Part shown: piece by piece, positions 43,561-53,561 of the stretch | How the letters are laid out: every line of letters starts with the position of its first letter | Numbering within the stretch: the stretch's first letter is position 1 | NCBI GenBank assembly: GCA_029582165.1 | Contig: CM055892.1 | Location: 5,242,754-5,306,753 of the forward strand | Reading direction: 5' to 3' | Length of the DNA stretch: 64,000 nucleotides | Source of the DNA: Portulaca oleracea | Lineage: Eukaryota > Streptophyta > Magnoliopsida > Caryophyllales > Portulacaceae | The notes under the pieces: generated by a model | Database searches by the model: none | Told to the model about the DNA's origin: nothing | Seen by the model: the letters and a program-made list of their open reading frames with translations, nothing else | Position numbers and translations under genes: made by a program

Positions 43561-43717
43561 GAGTGTTGTTGTTGCTTGATTTGTCATATTAGAAAAGCCT
43601 TGCTTTTCCTTATTGGAGAAGCGGCGGTAACGCTCTCGGCTTTTTAAGCTTCCGCTAAAACAACATTAAATAAGATAAAATATGAGTCATCCCCTGATTA
43701 GTGGTCGGGCGTTACAA

Positions 43718-43730
43718 AGGTAGCAGAGCC
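43718..43730 (+). other. Degenerate primer-binding site after the LTR remnant
   Basis: AGGTAGCAGAGCC matches TGGTATCAGAGCC at 11 of 13 positions and sits two bases after the LTR terminus at 43716. Confidence 0.55.
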
Positions 43731-43838
43731 AGAGAGGATGAGAGAGTGGAAGAGAAAAGGCAAGCAAAAGCGATTAAAAGAGCGACAGTCAGCGGTGTAG
43801 CTTTTGTCTGGGAAGAAAAGGAATCAGAGAGAGTATGT

Positions 43839-43842
<4 letters not shown>

Positions 43843-43884
<42 letters not shown>
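43843..43884. repeat. (GA)n microsatellite
   Basis: About 21 GA units; the Arg/Glu-rich ORF and its Ser/Leu-rich reverse are artefacts. Confidence 0.97.
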
Positions 43885-43885
<1 letters not shown>

Positions 43886-43919
43886 GGAAGAAAGGAAAAT
43901 GAAAGTGAAATTAGGGTTA

Positions 43920-44118
43920 AGCACATATACCGTATTTTAGCTAATCTTTTTTCACAAAGAGTAAAAGATGGTTGTACAAGTGTACCCTATGATGGCATTT
44001 GTTAGTAAATGCTATTAAAGAAATATTTACACGTAAGTACGTAACCTACTTTACACATTCATCAGCATTTAACATAATTGCCACTAAATAAATGCCAATA
44101 AAGGCCTAATATGTTGTA
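43920..44118. mobile_element. Short segment with a CACTA-like terminus
   Basis: Ends ATATGTTGTAGTG at about 44118 (reversed CACTACAACATAT). It contains words such as GGCATTTGTTAGTAAATGC and TGCCACTAAATAAATGCCAA. It sits between the LTR remnant and the host-gene fragment. The other terminus was not found. Confidence 0.35.
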
Positions 44119-44301
44119 GTGGATCATTCATTTTACCTGGTTCCTTCTGCTGGTAGATTCAGGGCCGACATCTCAGACCAGATGACACAGATTGTCAAGT
44201 TCCTGGCACAGAACAAAGCGCCCTTAAGAATAACAATCGACAATTCAATGGAAAGTTTTAGACTTGGACCACAATTGGGAATAATTAATGCGATCAATTA
44301 G
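44119..44301 (+). other. Unrecognised 60-codon open frame
   Basis: The frame begins MDHSFYLVPSAGRFRADISD and continues QMTQIVKFLAQNKAPLRI. Composition is protein-like rather than repetitive, but I do not recognise a family. It lies between a CACTA-like end and the truncated DUF21 gene and may be captured exon sequence. No splice context supports a gene. Confidence 0.25.
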
Positions 44302-44402
44302 AAACTTGGACCAAAATCTATAATTTTCTGAAACATAATACAAAATTCAGCAACATTACAAATCGTAAAGTAAAATTAAACGTAATAAATAGAAATAGAT
44401 AC

Positions 44403-45440
44403 CAGCGTGCTTGCGGTCTTTAGGCATTCCAGACTTGGCCAGAACTTCAAGATCAACAAGAGTCAAAGAAATAAGACCGAAAGTGAGACCGGACATCAAA
44501 CCAGCAAATATAACCAGGAAAACAATCACTGTAATGTTTATGAAGAAATGCGTCTCACAACATGTATAATCCACTGCCATTCCCCCCCCCCCATTTCACT
44601 CCTCCTCTTGCTCAAAGCACCAATTTCACTTGAAAATTCAAGGAATTTTGCGCTGGATTGAGCGAAAACCTAGCTGTGATTCACATTAGATTTTGAGCAG
44701 TCACAACTCACAACCTCCACTAACTTCAATTTTCAGATACCGACAGATACATATATACAAACATCGTATCATCAATTTCATCGAACTTCAACCCTAATTG
44801 AGAGCACAAACAATGTGATTATGATATGAATTCGAAATTTCAATTACAGAGAAAGTAGGTGCTCCTCACTTGATTGAAAAAGAGCTTCTAAATCACATCA
44901 CAGAGCACATTGAAATGAGAACCCTAAAGGGATGAAAACTATGGAAATCATAAGAAATCAGAGGAAAACACTGAAACTTACACAGGCGGACTAAATGATG
45001 GCTAGGTACTCGGAATCAATTCGAACCAAATAGGATGAAAAACACAAGCCAAATTCAATATAATACACAACACCAACACAAACTGCAAGAATCGAACTAA
45101 TACAACTGAAACTAGCAAATTGCTTTGAGAAAATCGTAAAAGATCAAAGGCGAACACGAAAACTTACAGAAGATGATTCAAATGATGAATACGTACTCAG
45201 AATCAAATCGAACCAGGATGAAGAACACAAGCCATTGCAGAGAAAGGTGAGAGCAGATGAGAGAGAACGAGAAAGAGAACGACCGAGCAAAGCTGCGTTG
45301 GAGAAGCTTCAGACGGTGGAAACTCTAATCTGCTATGGAGAGGAAGCTTGAGAGAAAGATGGAAGAGAAAGAGAGAGAAAGAAAAGGATGAGAATGCGCA
45401 GCAACCAAACCCTAACTCTGGACTGGAACGATGGGAGAGA
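44403..45440 (-). pseudogene. 5' fragment of a DUF21/CNNM-type membrane protein gene
   Basis: The coding exon (44580-44403) reads [20 protein letters not shown], then a hydrophobic helix and [32 protein letters not shown]. This is the conserved start of plant DUF21-domain (CBSDUF, CNNM-related) integral membrane proteins, which normally continue through three or four helices and CBS domains. The exon ends at a good donor (GCTG/GTATCT). No later exon is found towards lower coordinates; transposon-like sequence begins by 44118. Upstream, a CT-rich leader (about 45440-45168) ends at a GTAAGT donor (45167-45166), implying an intron in the 5' UTR. As only 59 codons remain, I call it a truncated gene, unless exons lie beyond insertions I failed to bridge. 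Confidence 0.7.
44972..45240. repeat. Duplicated leader/splice-donor segment upstream of DUF21
   Basis: An approximately 75-bp block (minus strand CTTGTGTT-TTCATCCT through TCATCATTT to GTAAGTTT) occurs at 45240-45161 and again, diverged, at 45050-44972. Each copy ends in a GTAAGTTT donor. Period is about 185 bp. Confidence 0.65.
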
Positions 45441-46083
45441 ATGGCTGCGTACATCGACCGGGAAAATGGTATTGGACTAGGAAAATGGACCGGGAAAATA
45501 TTAAATCTAATTTGTTGGGTTTTTTTTATTTTTTAAAAAATATTAATTACATATCTTTCACGTCAAATCAAATCTATTTTTCACAGGCCTATACCCATCT
45601 TTGAAAATTAAATCAAAAAGAAATTACTGGTCAAAGTGGGTTAATTGATGGCAACACTTAGAAGTAAAATAAATATATCATTATAAGTAACTTCTTAAGC
45701 CCAACACTATAGAGCAATTTACCCTAAATAAAATTCATGTCACCGCAAATCTGGAACACACTTCAAAATCCTTCTACTTGTTGATGTTACCCATTTCAGC
45801 TGGGAGTAAATTTTTTGCCAATTATGTGATGCAATTCAATTTTGTAAGCAATGAAAGACACAATGAGTCAATCAAAGAATTGAAAGGCACATATGAATGG
45901 TCCCATGATTAGTGTGTTATCGTATGAGTAACAAAGGAAGAAGAAGCCAAGAAAACAAAGGAACTGACGATGAGCAGTAATCAAGTCCAGGTGCTATACC
46001 CATGAAAGCTCCACGCAATGGTGAACCCACCCATGTCATTGGTTGCATTTTACTGCCCTCCTACTCATCCGATCATCCTCTCC
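45441..46083. promoter_or_regulatory. Bidirectional promoter region between DUF21 fragment and ureide permease
   Basis: About 600 bp between the minus-strand DUF21 leader and the plus-strand permease leader. AT-rich, without ORFs. It ends with a TATA box for the permease at 46084-46089. Confidence 0.45.
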
Positions 46084-46089
46084 TATAAA
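46084..46089 (+). promoter_or_regulatory. TATA box of the ureide permease gene (predicted)
   Basis: TATAAA within CTCCTATAAACGGTGC. Transcription would start near 46115, giving a short leader exon that ends at the TAG/GTACTA donor at 46263/46264. Confidence 0.55.
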
Positions 46090-46155
46090 CGGTGCTTCAT
46101 AGCCCCTTCAAATTCAGACTCGAATGCCTCATACCTTGACACCACTTCCATTCTA

Positions 46156-46263
46156 ATGGGTACAGGCTCTGCCAAAATCAACCGAATTTTTCCCCCATCT
46201 CTCTTCTTATCCTTCTTTCCTTTTCTTTTGGCTTTCCCTTTTCAGCTACCACCGCCATTCTAG
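46156..46263 (+). CDS. Possible upstream ORF in the permease leader (35 codons)
   Basis: If transcription starts near 46115, the first ATG is at 46156 (MGTGSAKINRIFPPSLFLSF) and the frame stops at TAG 46261-46263, exactly at the predicted 5'-UTR splice donor. Phe/Leu/Pro-rich peptide with a hydrophobic end. Whether it is translated is unknown; it could modulate permease translation. Confidence 0.3.
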   Translation: MGTGSAKINRIFPPSLFLSFFPFLLAFPFQLPPPF

Positions 46264-46818
46264 GTACTACAATCCAATGCTCTATTTTTGTTTTTCTTTT
46301 TTTTCTTCTGTTTCATTTGGGTTTTACATTGCTTTGTTTGGGTTGGTTATCCAAGGTTTAGACTTTCAGGGTTTGACTTTGCACAACGTTATTTATTTAT
46401 TCCTTTATTCATTTTGGTTGAGGTCTCCTTGAGTGATCATTTGGTCTAATGTTACAGTGTTACTAGCTAGTTTCGAAACATTGTCTATACTTGATGTAAC
46501 AACAATTTGAAAACAGTCTGTATTTGATGTTCGAAAGAAAAAAGCAAAAGAAAAACGATTGACCGATTACTTGGTTAAATTCCAACTTCAAAAGATTTAT
46601 GCTGTGTTGCTATGGTTGTTGGCATAGAGAAAGCTTGTTAATTTCTTCTGGGAGTGATTGAGGGAGGTATAAAAGTTTATGTGAGTAGATATATGGGATA
46701 GGAACCTTGGTCTTTGGGCTTTACCAGCTGTGGTTAGGGGGGACAATAGGAGTTGGTTTATTTTTTCATATGGTACAAAAATGAGCAGTTTTTGATGTAG
46801 ATGGTTTTTGGTTTGCAG
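46264..46818 (+). other. Predicted 5'-UTR intron of the ureide permease gene
   Basis: Donor TAG/GTACTA, acceptor GTTTGCAG/TGGAAG, 30 bases before the ATG. T-rich, no repeats. Confidence 0.5.
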
Positions 46819-46848
46819 TGGAAGAAAGGGGAGGTTGAACTTTGAAGG

Positions 46849-49800
46849 ATGTTTTTGGTAGAGAGTAAATCAGCAGCAATAGTTTGCATGCTGGGGTCCC
46901 TTCTGCTGTTAGGGACATGGCCAGCCATTCTGACTCTTCTTGAGAGAAGGGGGAGGTTGCCTCAGCATACCTACCTTGACTATTCTACCATGAACTTCTT
47001 GGCAGCTGTCACCATAGCTTTAACATTTGGTCAGATTGGTGAGAGCAAACCCAACATGCCCAATTTCATCACTCAACTTTCTCAGGTATTAAACGCTTCC
47101 ATTTTAGTACTAACTACCAAATATTCAAATATTTCATGTAAGTCTCACAAAGATAAGGGTAGTTAGCACCTCTAGGGTTGGAATTCATACATATATAATT
47201 CTCTACTTTGCTTTTTACTAGTGACACAACTGGAGACTGATTAGAATTAGATCCAAAATTTCTTTGATCAAGCTTCTTTTTTTTTTTTTTTTTTTTTGGG
47301 CTCAAATGAGGCAACATGACAGGGTATAGAGGATTGAAATCGAGACATAATATACTTAGGATTTTAACCTTGTAGCCATAAGCATGACAACTTTTTTTTT
47401 TTTTCCTCATGTTGAGCAAGGATCTGCATTCCAACACAACAATCCCCACAGGCGTCAGTATTTTCTGCTCCATTGTCAGTGATGGAGAACTATGAATGTG
47501 TTTTTGAATTTTTTTTCTTTTCTCAAATGTTTTTTTCCATGCTTCACATTACTGCCCGAACCAGCCTAGTTCATATAATCTTGTGCATGGGGGGCCTCGT
47601 GTTAGCGGGACTAATGTGAGGTCTATATTGGGGTTTGTTATTGTTGTTGTTGCAAATGTTAAAATTACCTTAATTTTTTTCCCTTTCATTGCAAATGTTG
47701 CATCTGAAATATGGATCACCAGCTTCAAAGCACTTATTGCTCTTAATGGACCTCTGTATTTCTAGTTAGACTGACATATGGAAGCTTCTGTACCAGTGAC
47801 ATTTCTGTAGGGGGTAAGTAGCATAGTTGACGTTCTACAAGAGGTGGAATATTGAGGTCTGAGGAAGACTGCAATCAGTAGCGAATCCAGAAATGAAATC
47901 AAGCGGGTTCAAAGTCAAACATAAAAATTCAAAACAATAAATCAAAAATCTTACATTATTATTTTCTTTTGGGTAGTCGCCCTGACAAGGCGTCATGACT
48001 TGAAAGTATTCCATGATGTATCATTTGGTACTTTCTCGAAAATTTCATCCTCAAAATAAGTAATAACAGTGTTTTCAAAACCTCGTCTGAGAGTCTGTTA
48101 AAAAAAAGGCTAGGCTTAAACTATATTTAAATCATCTTGCATTTCGCTTAAATCACTCATAAAGTTAAATGTAATTATATTTAAATCATTAGAAAGGAAT
48201 GTTTCATTACTTTAAGGGTTATTACAATTTGTAACAAATTTGAAAATAATTGTTTATTTACATTTTTTCGTATATATAAAATTATGCATAGAATGTGCAT
48301 TTTCTATTATGATTGATAAAATTAGGCTATTATTATATTTTTTTTGACCTAGCTAATAAATATTATATTCTTATAGTTGATAAATATATAATTATTAAAG
48401 AAAATATTATTAGAAATTACAAAAATGTGAAATATGGATAATTCAAGATGGTAATTAACCATCTTAACTCAAGATGTGTATCATGGTCCCAAAAAAAACG
48501 CTAGACTTGAGACCTGTTGGTCTCGAACACGAAACTTTAGGTTCCCTTCATTGTATCATGATCCAGGCAAAAAAAAAAAAACACTAAACTTGAGACATGA
48601 CAGTCTAGAACACGGAACCTGAGACACCCCTGATCAATTTGATAAGCACGCACGCCACTAAACCACAATGAATGACATGCTTCTTGATGTTTCATGTTAT
48701 ATATATATATATATATATATATTAATTAAGCAGCTTAATTTTTACAATCAGTTTATTTTTTTTTAAAAGCGGGGTCATGTGACCCCACGTGACCCCATGT
48801 TGGATCCGCCCCTGTCTGCAATGATGGTCTAAAAGTTAAACTAAAATGTTTTAAGCAAACAAGGGGATGGATTTTAGTTTTACCATGGTTCTGTCGTAAA
48901 AAGGGGATTCTCATCTGCAGGATACATGGCCATGCGTTTTGATGGCAATGCTTGGTGGACTATTTTTGGGTCTTGGAAACATTTCAATCCAATATGCTTG
49001 GGCATTTGTTGGACTCTCAGTTACTCAAGTGATCACTTCAAGCATTGCTGTTGTTATAGGTAAAATAGATACTTTTCTTCAATTTGGAAGCTTTTTTATG
49101 AGAATCTATGCACTTATATTTTGATTAGAATGGCATGTAAAAGATGAATATCTTTGTTGTGCCACAAAAGCTGAGATATACAATTTATCAGGCACGACAA
49201 TAAATTACTTCTTGGATGACAAGATCAACAAAGCCAGCCTCCTGTTCCCTGGAGTTGCATTCTTTGTTATTGCTGTGTGCCTTGGATCAGCTGTTCACTC
49301 CTCTAATGCAGCTGATAATGTTGCTAAGCTCCGCAGCTTTCATGAAAGTTTAAACGATATTCCAAAGTATGTAACTTCTTAAAATTTTCTTTTTCCCTTT
49401 CTTGTTTTTTCTTCCTTTTTGTTTTGTTTGGGGGGGGGGGGGGAGGGGCAGGGGCGGATTTGTGTATAGGTTAGGGGTGTCCACGGACACCCCTGTCCAA
49501 AGAAAAATTTGTGATTCTCTAATATTATTAGGAAGAAATTTTTCTTAATTGGAGCAAGTGGACGCCGTAAAAAAAATCCCAAATAATATAATAGTAGTGT
49601 CCTGTTTAGCAGCAACCCCAAAAACCCCAGAATAATACTCCTTTTGTCCCAAATAACTTGTCCAAGTTGACTAATTAGGTCAAAATTTTTAAATTTTGAT
49701 CGTTAATTTATCAAATTATTTGTTGAGTTATTATACAAGATTACCACTATTAGATTTGTGATGAAAAATATTTTTACCTGAATACAATATTATTAGTCTT

Positions 49801-51643
49801 GTTAAGATAAAATGTGAAATGGTCAAAGTGTTGCATCAAAGACCGTGAAAAAGTAAACTGGACAAATTCATTGGGACAGAGGGATCAGAGTGCCAAATTA
49901 TTTTTTTTATAAGCAAAAAGTGTAAGTCAATGAATTGGGTAATTGGGTGTTAGTATAAGTTGAAGGTATAAATATTTGGTTAATGTGAAATTTCAATTAT
50001 TTGGTTGGCATATTTATATGATGATGTGAAATTTTGTTAAGCTTGTGAATACGTCATTTAATATTTATTTTTATTTTTGTTGTTATTTATTTAAATTTCA
50101 TTTATTTTATTTTTTAAAAGCACTTATGTTATAACAAGTATATTGGACACTCCTAATTAAGTGTCTGGATCTGCCACGGGGGGGGTGCGGTGGGTGCGGT
50201 GTCACACAATCAAATGGTATGCAGCTTTAATTCTTGAATGGCTATAGACCGTTGATGGCCCCTCTTTTTACTGATATCATCCTCTGTAGTATTCCAGATA
50301 TTACAGATGAGAAAGCACCCGTGACAGATGCAGAGGCTCCAGATGAGAAAGGAACGGTATCGGACACAGGTAACTAAATCTTATTTAGACCCTACAATTT
50401 CATTTGTTTATACGATATCTTAATGCTTATCGTGAGTTGGTGACCATTTATAGAGAGTTTGAAGGATGTGGACATTGAGAATCTTGATTCAGAGCAAATG
50501 AAAAAGGCAGGGACTGCTGAAAATCTAATCTTGGTTGAAAGCCAAAGAGCAATCAAGGTCCGTTGTTTTGTTGTATCTAATGTATTTGCATTTCACTATT
50601 GGTGTGATTGACAGTATCAAGTGGGTCATTTCGGCTGTCCTACTGGATTGCCTTGCTTCTGAGTGCTTATGATTGTTGAGTTGGCCAATGTAGTATAGTA
50701 TAGTGTAGTTAACCATAAATGATTTCGCAAAGAAGCCTAAGCATGCAAATTGTGTTGATGCAGGTGGTTGGCAAAAGTACTTTGATTGGCCTGAGCATAA
50801 CGTTCTTTGCGGGTTTGTGCTTCGCTCTGTTTTCACCAGCATTCAACCTGGCAACCAATGATCAGTGGCATATGCTCAAGGACGGGGTTCCTCATTTGGT
50901 TGTGTACACCGCATTTTTCTACTTTTCGCTTGCCTTCTTTGTGGTAGCAACCATTTTGAATGTCATCTTCTTATACTACCCTCTGCTGAACTTGCCTAAA
51001 TCATCCCTCAAGAATTACCTGGTGGATGGAAATGGCAGAGTATGGGCAATGTTGGCTGGGTTGGTGTGCGGATTTGGGAACGGTCTTCAGTTTATTGGGG
51101 GTCAGGCTGCCGGATATGCAGCTGCTGATGCAGTTCAAGTAAGCATCTTCATCTGCCTGAAAGAATATTTGGTTTCTGCTTTCTAGTCATTCTTTCAAGA
51201 GATTTGCGACTTTTGACAGACATGAATGGTTAACCAGTCACCTATGGTTGATCTAATAGCTGGTCCTTTAGAAGAGTTGTTGCACACTTGATTGCAATTA
51301 TATTAATTAGGGGTATATTATGGAACTGCTGAAACTGTGTAGTTAAGGTCAGCAAAGATGAAATGGTTATAATTGTCCTCGCTGAAAAGATCAAGGCTTT
51401 TTTTGTTTTTTTCAGGCACTACCATTAGTGAGCACATTTTGGGGAATAATCTTCTTTGGAGAGTACAGGAGATCATCGAAAAAGACATATGTGCTGCTTG
51501 TGTGTATGCTGGTTTTGTTTAGCATAGCTGTGGCGCTGCTGCTTGCATCAGCTGGCCAGAGAAAACCATCAGCAAAAGCCAATGCACGACATCAGAGGCA
51601 GCAGTCTCAACTACTTTTCACACTGGCATCCTTAGACTTTTAA
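46849..51643 (+). CDS. UPS: Ureide permease (UPS family), seven coding exons, intact
   Basis: Plasma-membrane proton-coupled transporter for allantoin and related oxo-heterocycles (uracil, xanthine in characterised relatives). Exons 46849-47085, 48921-49059, 49192-49366, 50290-50369, 50454-50557, 50764-51138, 51416-51643; all introns GT-AG and phases agree, giving 445 residues. The N-terminal half (about 1-165) opens MFLVESKSAAIVCMLGSLLL and has TWPAILTLLERRGRLPQHTY, then several helices (QYAWAFVGLSVTQVITSSIA). A hydrophilic loop of about 80 residues follows (166-247). The C-terminal half has FAGLCFALFSPAFNLATNDQ, GNGLQFIGGQAAGYAAADAV and FWGIIFFGEYRRSSKKTY. The loop end VVGKST recalls the P-loop-like motif reported for the family, but the first Gly is absent. 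The C-terminus is longer than I expect, ending in a Gln/Ser-rich tail. A 5'-UTR intron (46264-46818) is inferred. Confidence 0.93.
47876..48814. mobile_element. hAT-type MITE in permease intron 1, 939 bp
   Basis: Left end CAGTAGCGAATCCAG, right end TGGATCCGCCCCTG; the reverse of the right (CAGGGGCGGATCCA) is the common plant hAT terminus. Flanks ACTGCAAT (47868-47875) and TCTGCAAT (48815-48822) form an 8-bp target duplication with one mismatch, as expected for hAT. A (TA)n run is at 48699-48722. Non-coding. Confidence 0.85.
49430..49443. repeat. Poly(G) run in permease intron 3
   Basis: Fourteen consecutive G on the sense strand, adjoining the hAT element that starts at 49449. Confidence 0.95.
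49449..50178. mobile_element. hAT-type element in permease intron 3
   Basis: Left end CAGGGGCGGATTTGTG; right end GGATCTGCCACG is a degraded inverse. Inner inverted words match too: GTGTCCACGGACACCCCTGT near 49477 and GGACACTCC...GTGTCTGGATC near 50146-50172. Flanking G-rich octamers (GGGAGGGG and GGGGGGTG-like) prevent a firm target-duplication call. Contains a Stowaway MITE. Confidence 0.7.
49638..49885. mobile_element. Stowaway MITE nested in the hAT element
   Basis: The left CTCCTTTTGTCCCAAATAAC is mirrored by the right TTCATTGGGACAGAGGGAT, the Stowaway/mariner terminus (CTCCCTCTGTCCC type). Preceded by TA at 49636-49637; the right TA is mutated. Length about 248 bp is typical. Confidence 0.8.
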
Positions 51644-52306
51644 GACAAACTCTTATTCCCATATTGCGACCAGACCAACAAATGCATCTTCTGAGTAAGT
51701 AGAACACCACAAAATAAAAGTCAAGTTGGTCCAATGTTATGTACGTACTTGGCAAGTGGTATGCTTAAGTTGGGAGGAATATCATTTAAAGCTCCTGTAT
51801 TCTGCGCCTGATATTAGCTTTGTGTTCTCCATGTCATTAAAGCTTTCATTAAACTACAGGATAATCTGTATTCTGCATGTCATTAAGGTTTTCATTAAAC
51901 TACAGGAGAATGTGTATTCTGCATGTCATTAAAGCTTTCATCCTGACATCGATGGTTTATTCATATGTAATCTCATTCAAGCTAACTGTCAGTTAATTTG
52001 GTATTTGGTGGAGTTACTTCCAGTTGAGTGCTTAACAATATACACTTAATTATAGTCTAATATGTATATGCGAGTATGCTTCAATTACGATAGTAGCCAA
52101 CAACAGTAGCTTGCTTTCTGTACACAAGGTGCCTTCTCAAGTGAAAAAGCTAAAATTTTGCCAATGGTATAAATGTACTCAACAATGACTAGAATATTTT
52201 ATATATTATATTTTTATGTCTCCTCAAACATCTTGGAGCTGTTATATGATGGTCTTTCGTTTAACTAGTAAAGTAGTCCATCTACAATCTTTTATATATA
52301 ATATAT
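51644..52306. other. Permease 3' UTR and downstream spacer
   Basis: An AAATAAAAG polyadenylation-like signal lies at about 51712. Tandem repeats at 51825-51943 fall in the UTR or just after it. No further gene up to 52306. Confidence 0.5.
51825..51943. repeat. 46-bp tandem repeat downstream of the permease
   Basis: The word ATGTCATTAA recurs at 51831, 51877 and 51923, exactly 46 bp apart, within units TTCTGCATGTCATTAAAGCT then TTCATTAAACTACAGGA. About 2.6 copies. Confidence 0.9.
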
Positions 52307-53561
52307 ACTAGTCTTCTGACCCGTGCGTTGCATGAGACAATATTAAACTACACATATTGTTAGTAAAAATCAAACCACATTTATTGTTTGAAAAGTTATA
52401 AAAAGAAATTTGTTTTATAATATGTTAATATATTTTCTATATTTTTATCAATATTAAGTTGTACCAGTTAAATATCTTAAATTGAACCATCTGACATGAA
52501 ATAAATCTATGAATTACAAACTAACATTATTCATATTTTTATTTTAAGCTAACTTGTTCTTGAAAAAATAACACCACAAATTCAATATATGCTCTGCAAA
52601 TATTACAATAGTAAACAGAATTAGTGAATCATAAAATTAGAAAAAAAAACTCTTACATGAATACTACAAACTAACATTATTTATAAGATAACGATATAAA
52701 TGAATATTATTACATGAAATGCTGAGAAACAGATACTCATATGCAATTACCTATATACAACAAAAATATAGAAAACAAAATACGACACTTGTGCATATAT
52801 TAATTTTATGTTTATTTCAAAAATTATGTTAAGACGATTAAAATTGGATTGAAATATGCTATAATTTTAGTAGAAGATAAAAATACCTCTACTTCTTGGA
52901 TCATTTTTTTTAAAATGAAAATCTATTCAATTTCAAAATATGTCCACTGTAGATGCAACTGTGCAAGGGAAATCAACGAATAAATGTAATTATTTATGCA
53001 AATTAAATTCAAGCATATTATTGAATAATATATAAAAAATAATCATCATATATGTACCAAAAAAATGAAATAACCCATAAAAATTTATATCAAACTATAT
53101 TTTCTTTTATGGAGAGTTGATACTTCATGTGTGACACCTATATATTATATATAATCTACATTATCTCAACTCTCAATTTTATGTGATACTCCCATGTAAG
53201 CAAACAAAACGTATCATGTGATGCTATTATTTTTTGAAAATGAATTCATATTTTAGTACCTAACTTATTTTTATTTTGTCTAAATACGTAAAATATATCT
53301 TTTAATTGAACTCTAAACTTTTTCAATGCATAGATAGTATTATTAGGAATTTTACCTTTGAATATTCTATATGAATAATATAACATATTCTGGTATTGAA
53401 CAACCTGCAATCATAATTCTCGATTACTCGTGATACAATAGAGGTGAAACTAAAATAAAACAATATTACATACATATCCCATAGAGAATTACCTTCAACA
53501 CAAATTATAACAAAGTGAAATTTGTTATGAACATAGATCTGCAACTTGACAAATTCCTTTT
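52307..53561 (-). mobile_element. AT-rich element with Helitron-like terminus (tentative)
   Basis: The boundary reads ACTAGTCTTCTGACCCGTGC; on the minus strand this is GCACGGGTCAGAAGACTAGT, i.e. a GC-rich word near a CTAGT end, as in plant Helitron 3' termini. The base after the end is not the expected T, and the hairpin is degenerate. The body to 53561, interrupted by gypsy B, is AT-rich and non-coding. The 5' TC end was not located. Confidence 0.35.
53557..53561. repeat. Target-site duplication of gypsy B, copy 1
   Basis: CTTTT, identical to 59022-59026 on the other flank. Confidence 0.92.

Larger units (their letters stand above)
41458..43716 (+). repeat. Probable 5' LTR remnant ending GGTCGGGCGTTACA, plus spacer
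   Basis: The right boundary at 43716 is LTR-like and followed directly by a PBS-like sequence. A GC-rich segment (about 41930-42260) resembles the GC-rich blocks of the LTRs at 6889-8657 and 31320-32534, so the ORFs there (for example minus 41928-42311) are treated as LTR sequence. The left boundary is not visible. Microsatellites at 43180-43249 and 43448-43560 lie within it. Confidence 0.5.

Noticed and set aside
43411..43647. Poly-isoleucine ORF
   Set aside because: Direct product of the (ATT)n microsatellite.
43701..43940. Arg/Glu-rich ORF and its Ser/Leu-rich complement
   Set aside because: Generated by the (GA)n microsatellite.
44604..44900. Continuation of DUF21 coding sequence upstream of the ATG at 44580
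   Set aside because: Stops occur in all minus frames between 44600 and 44900, and MAVDYTCC at 44580 matches the usual family start.
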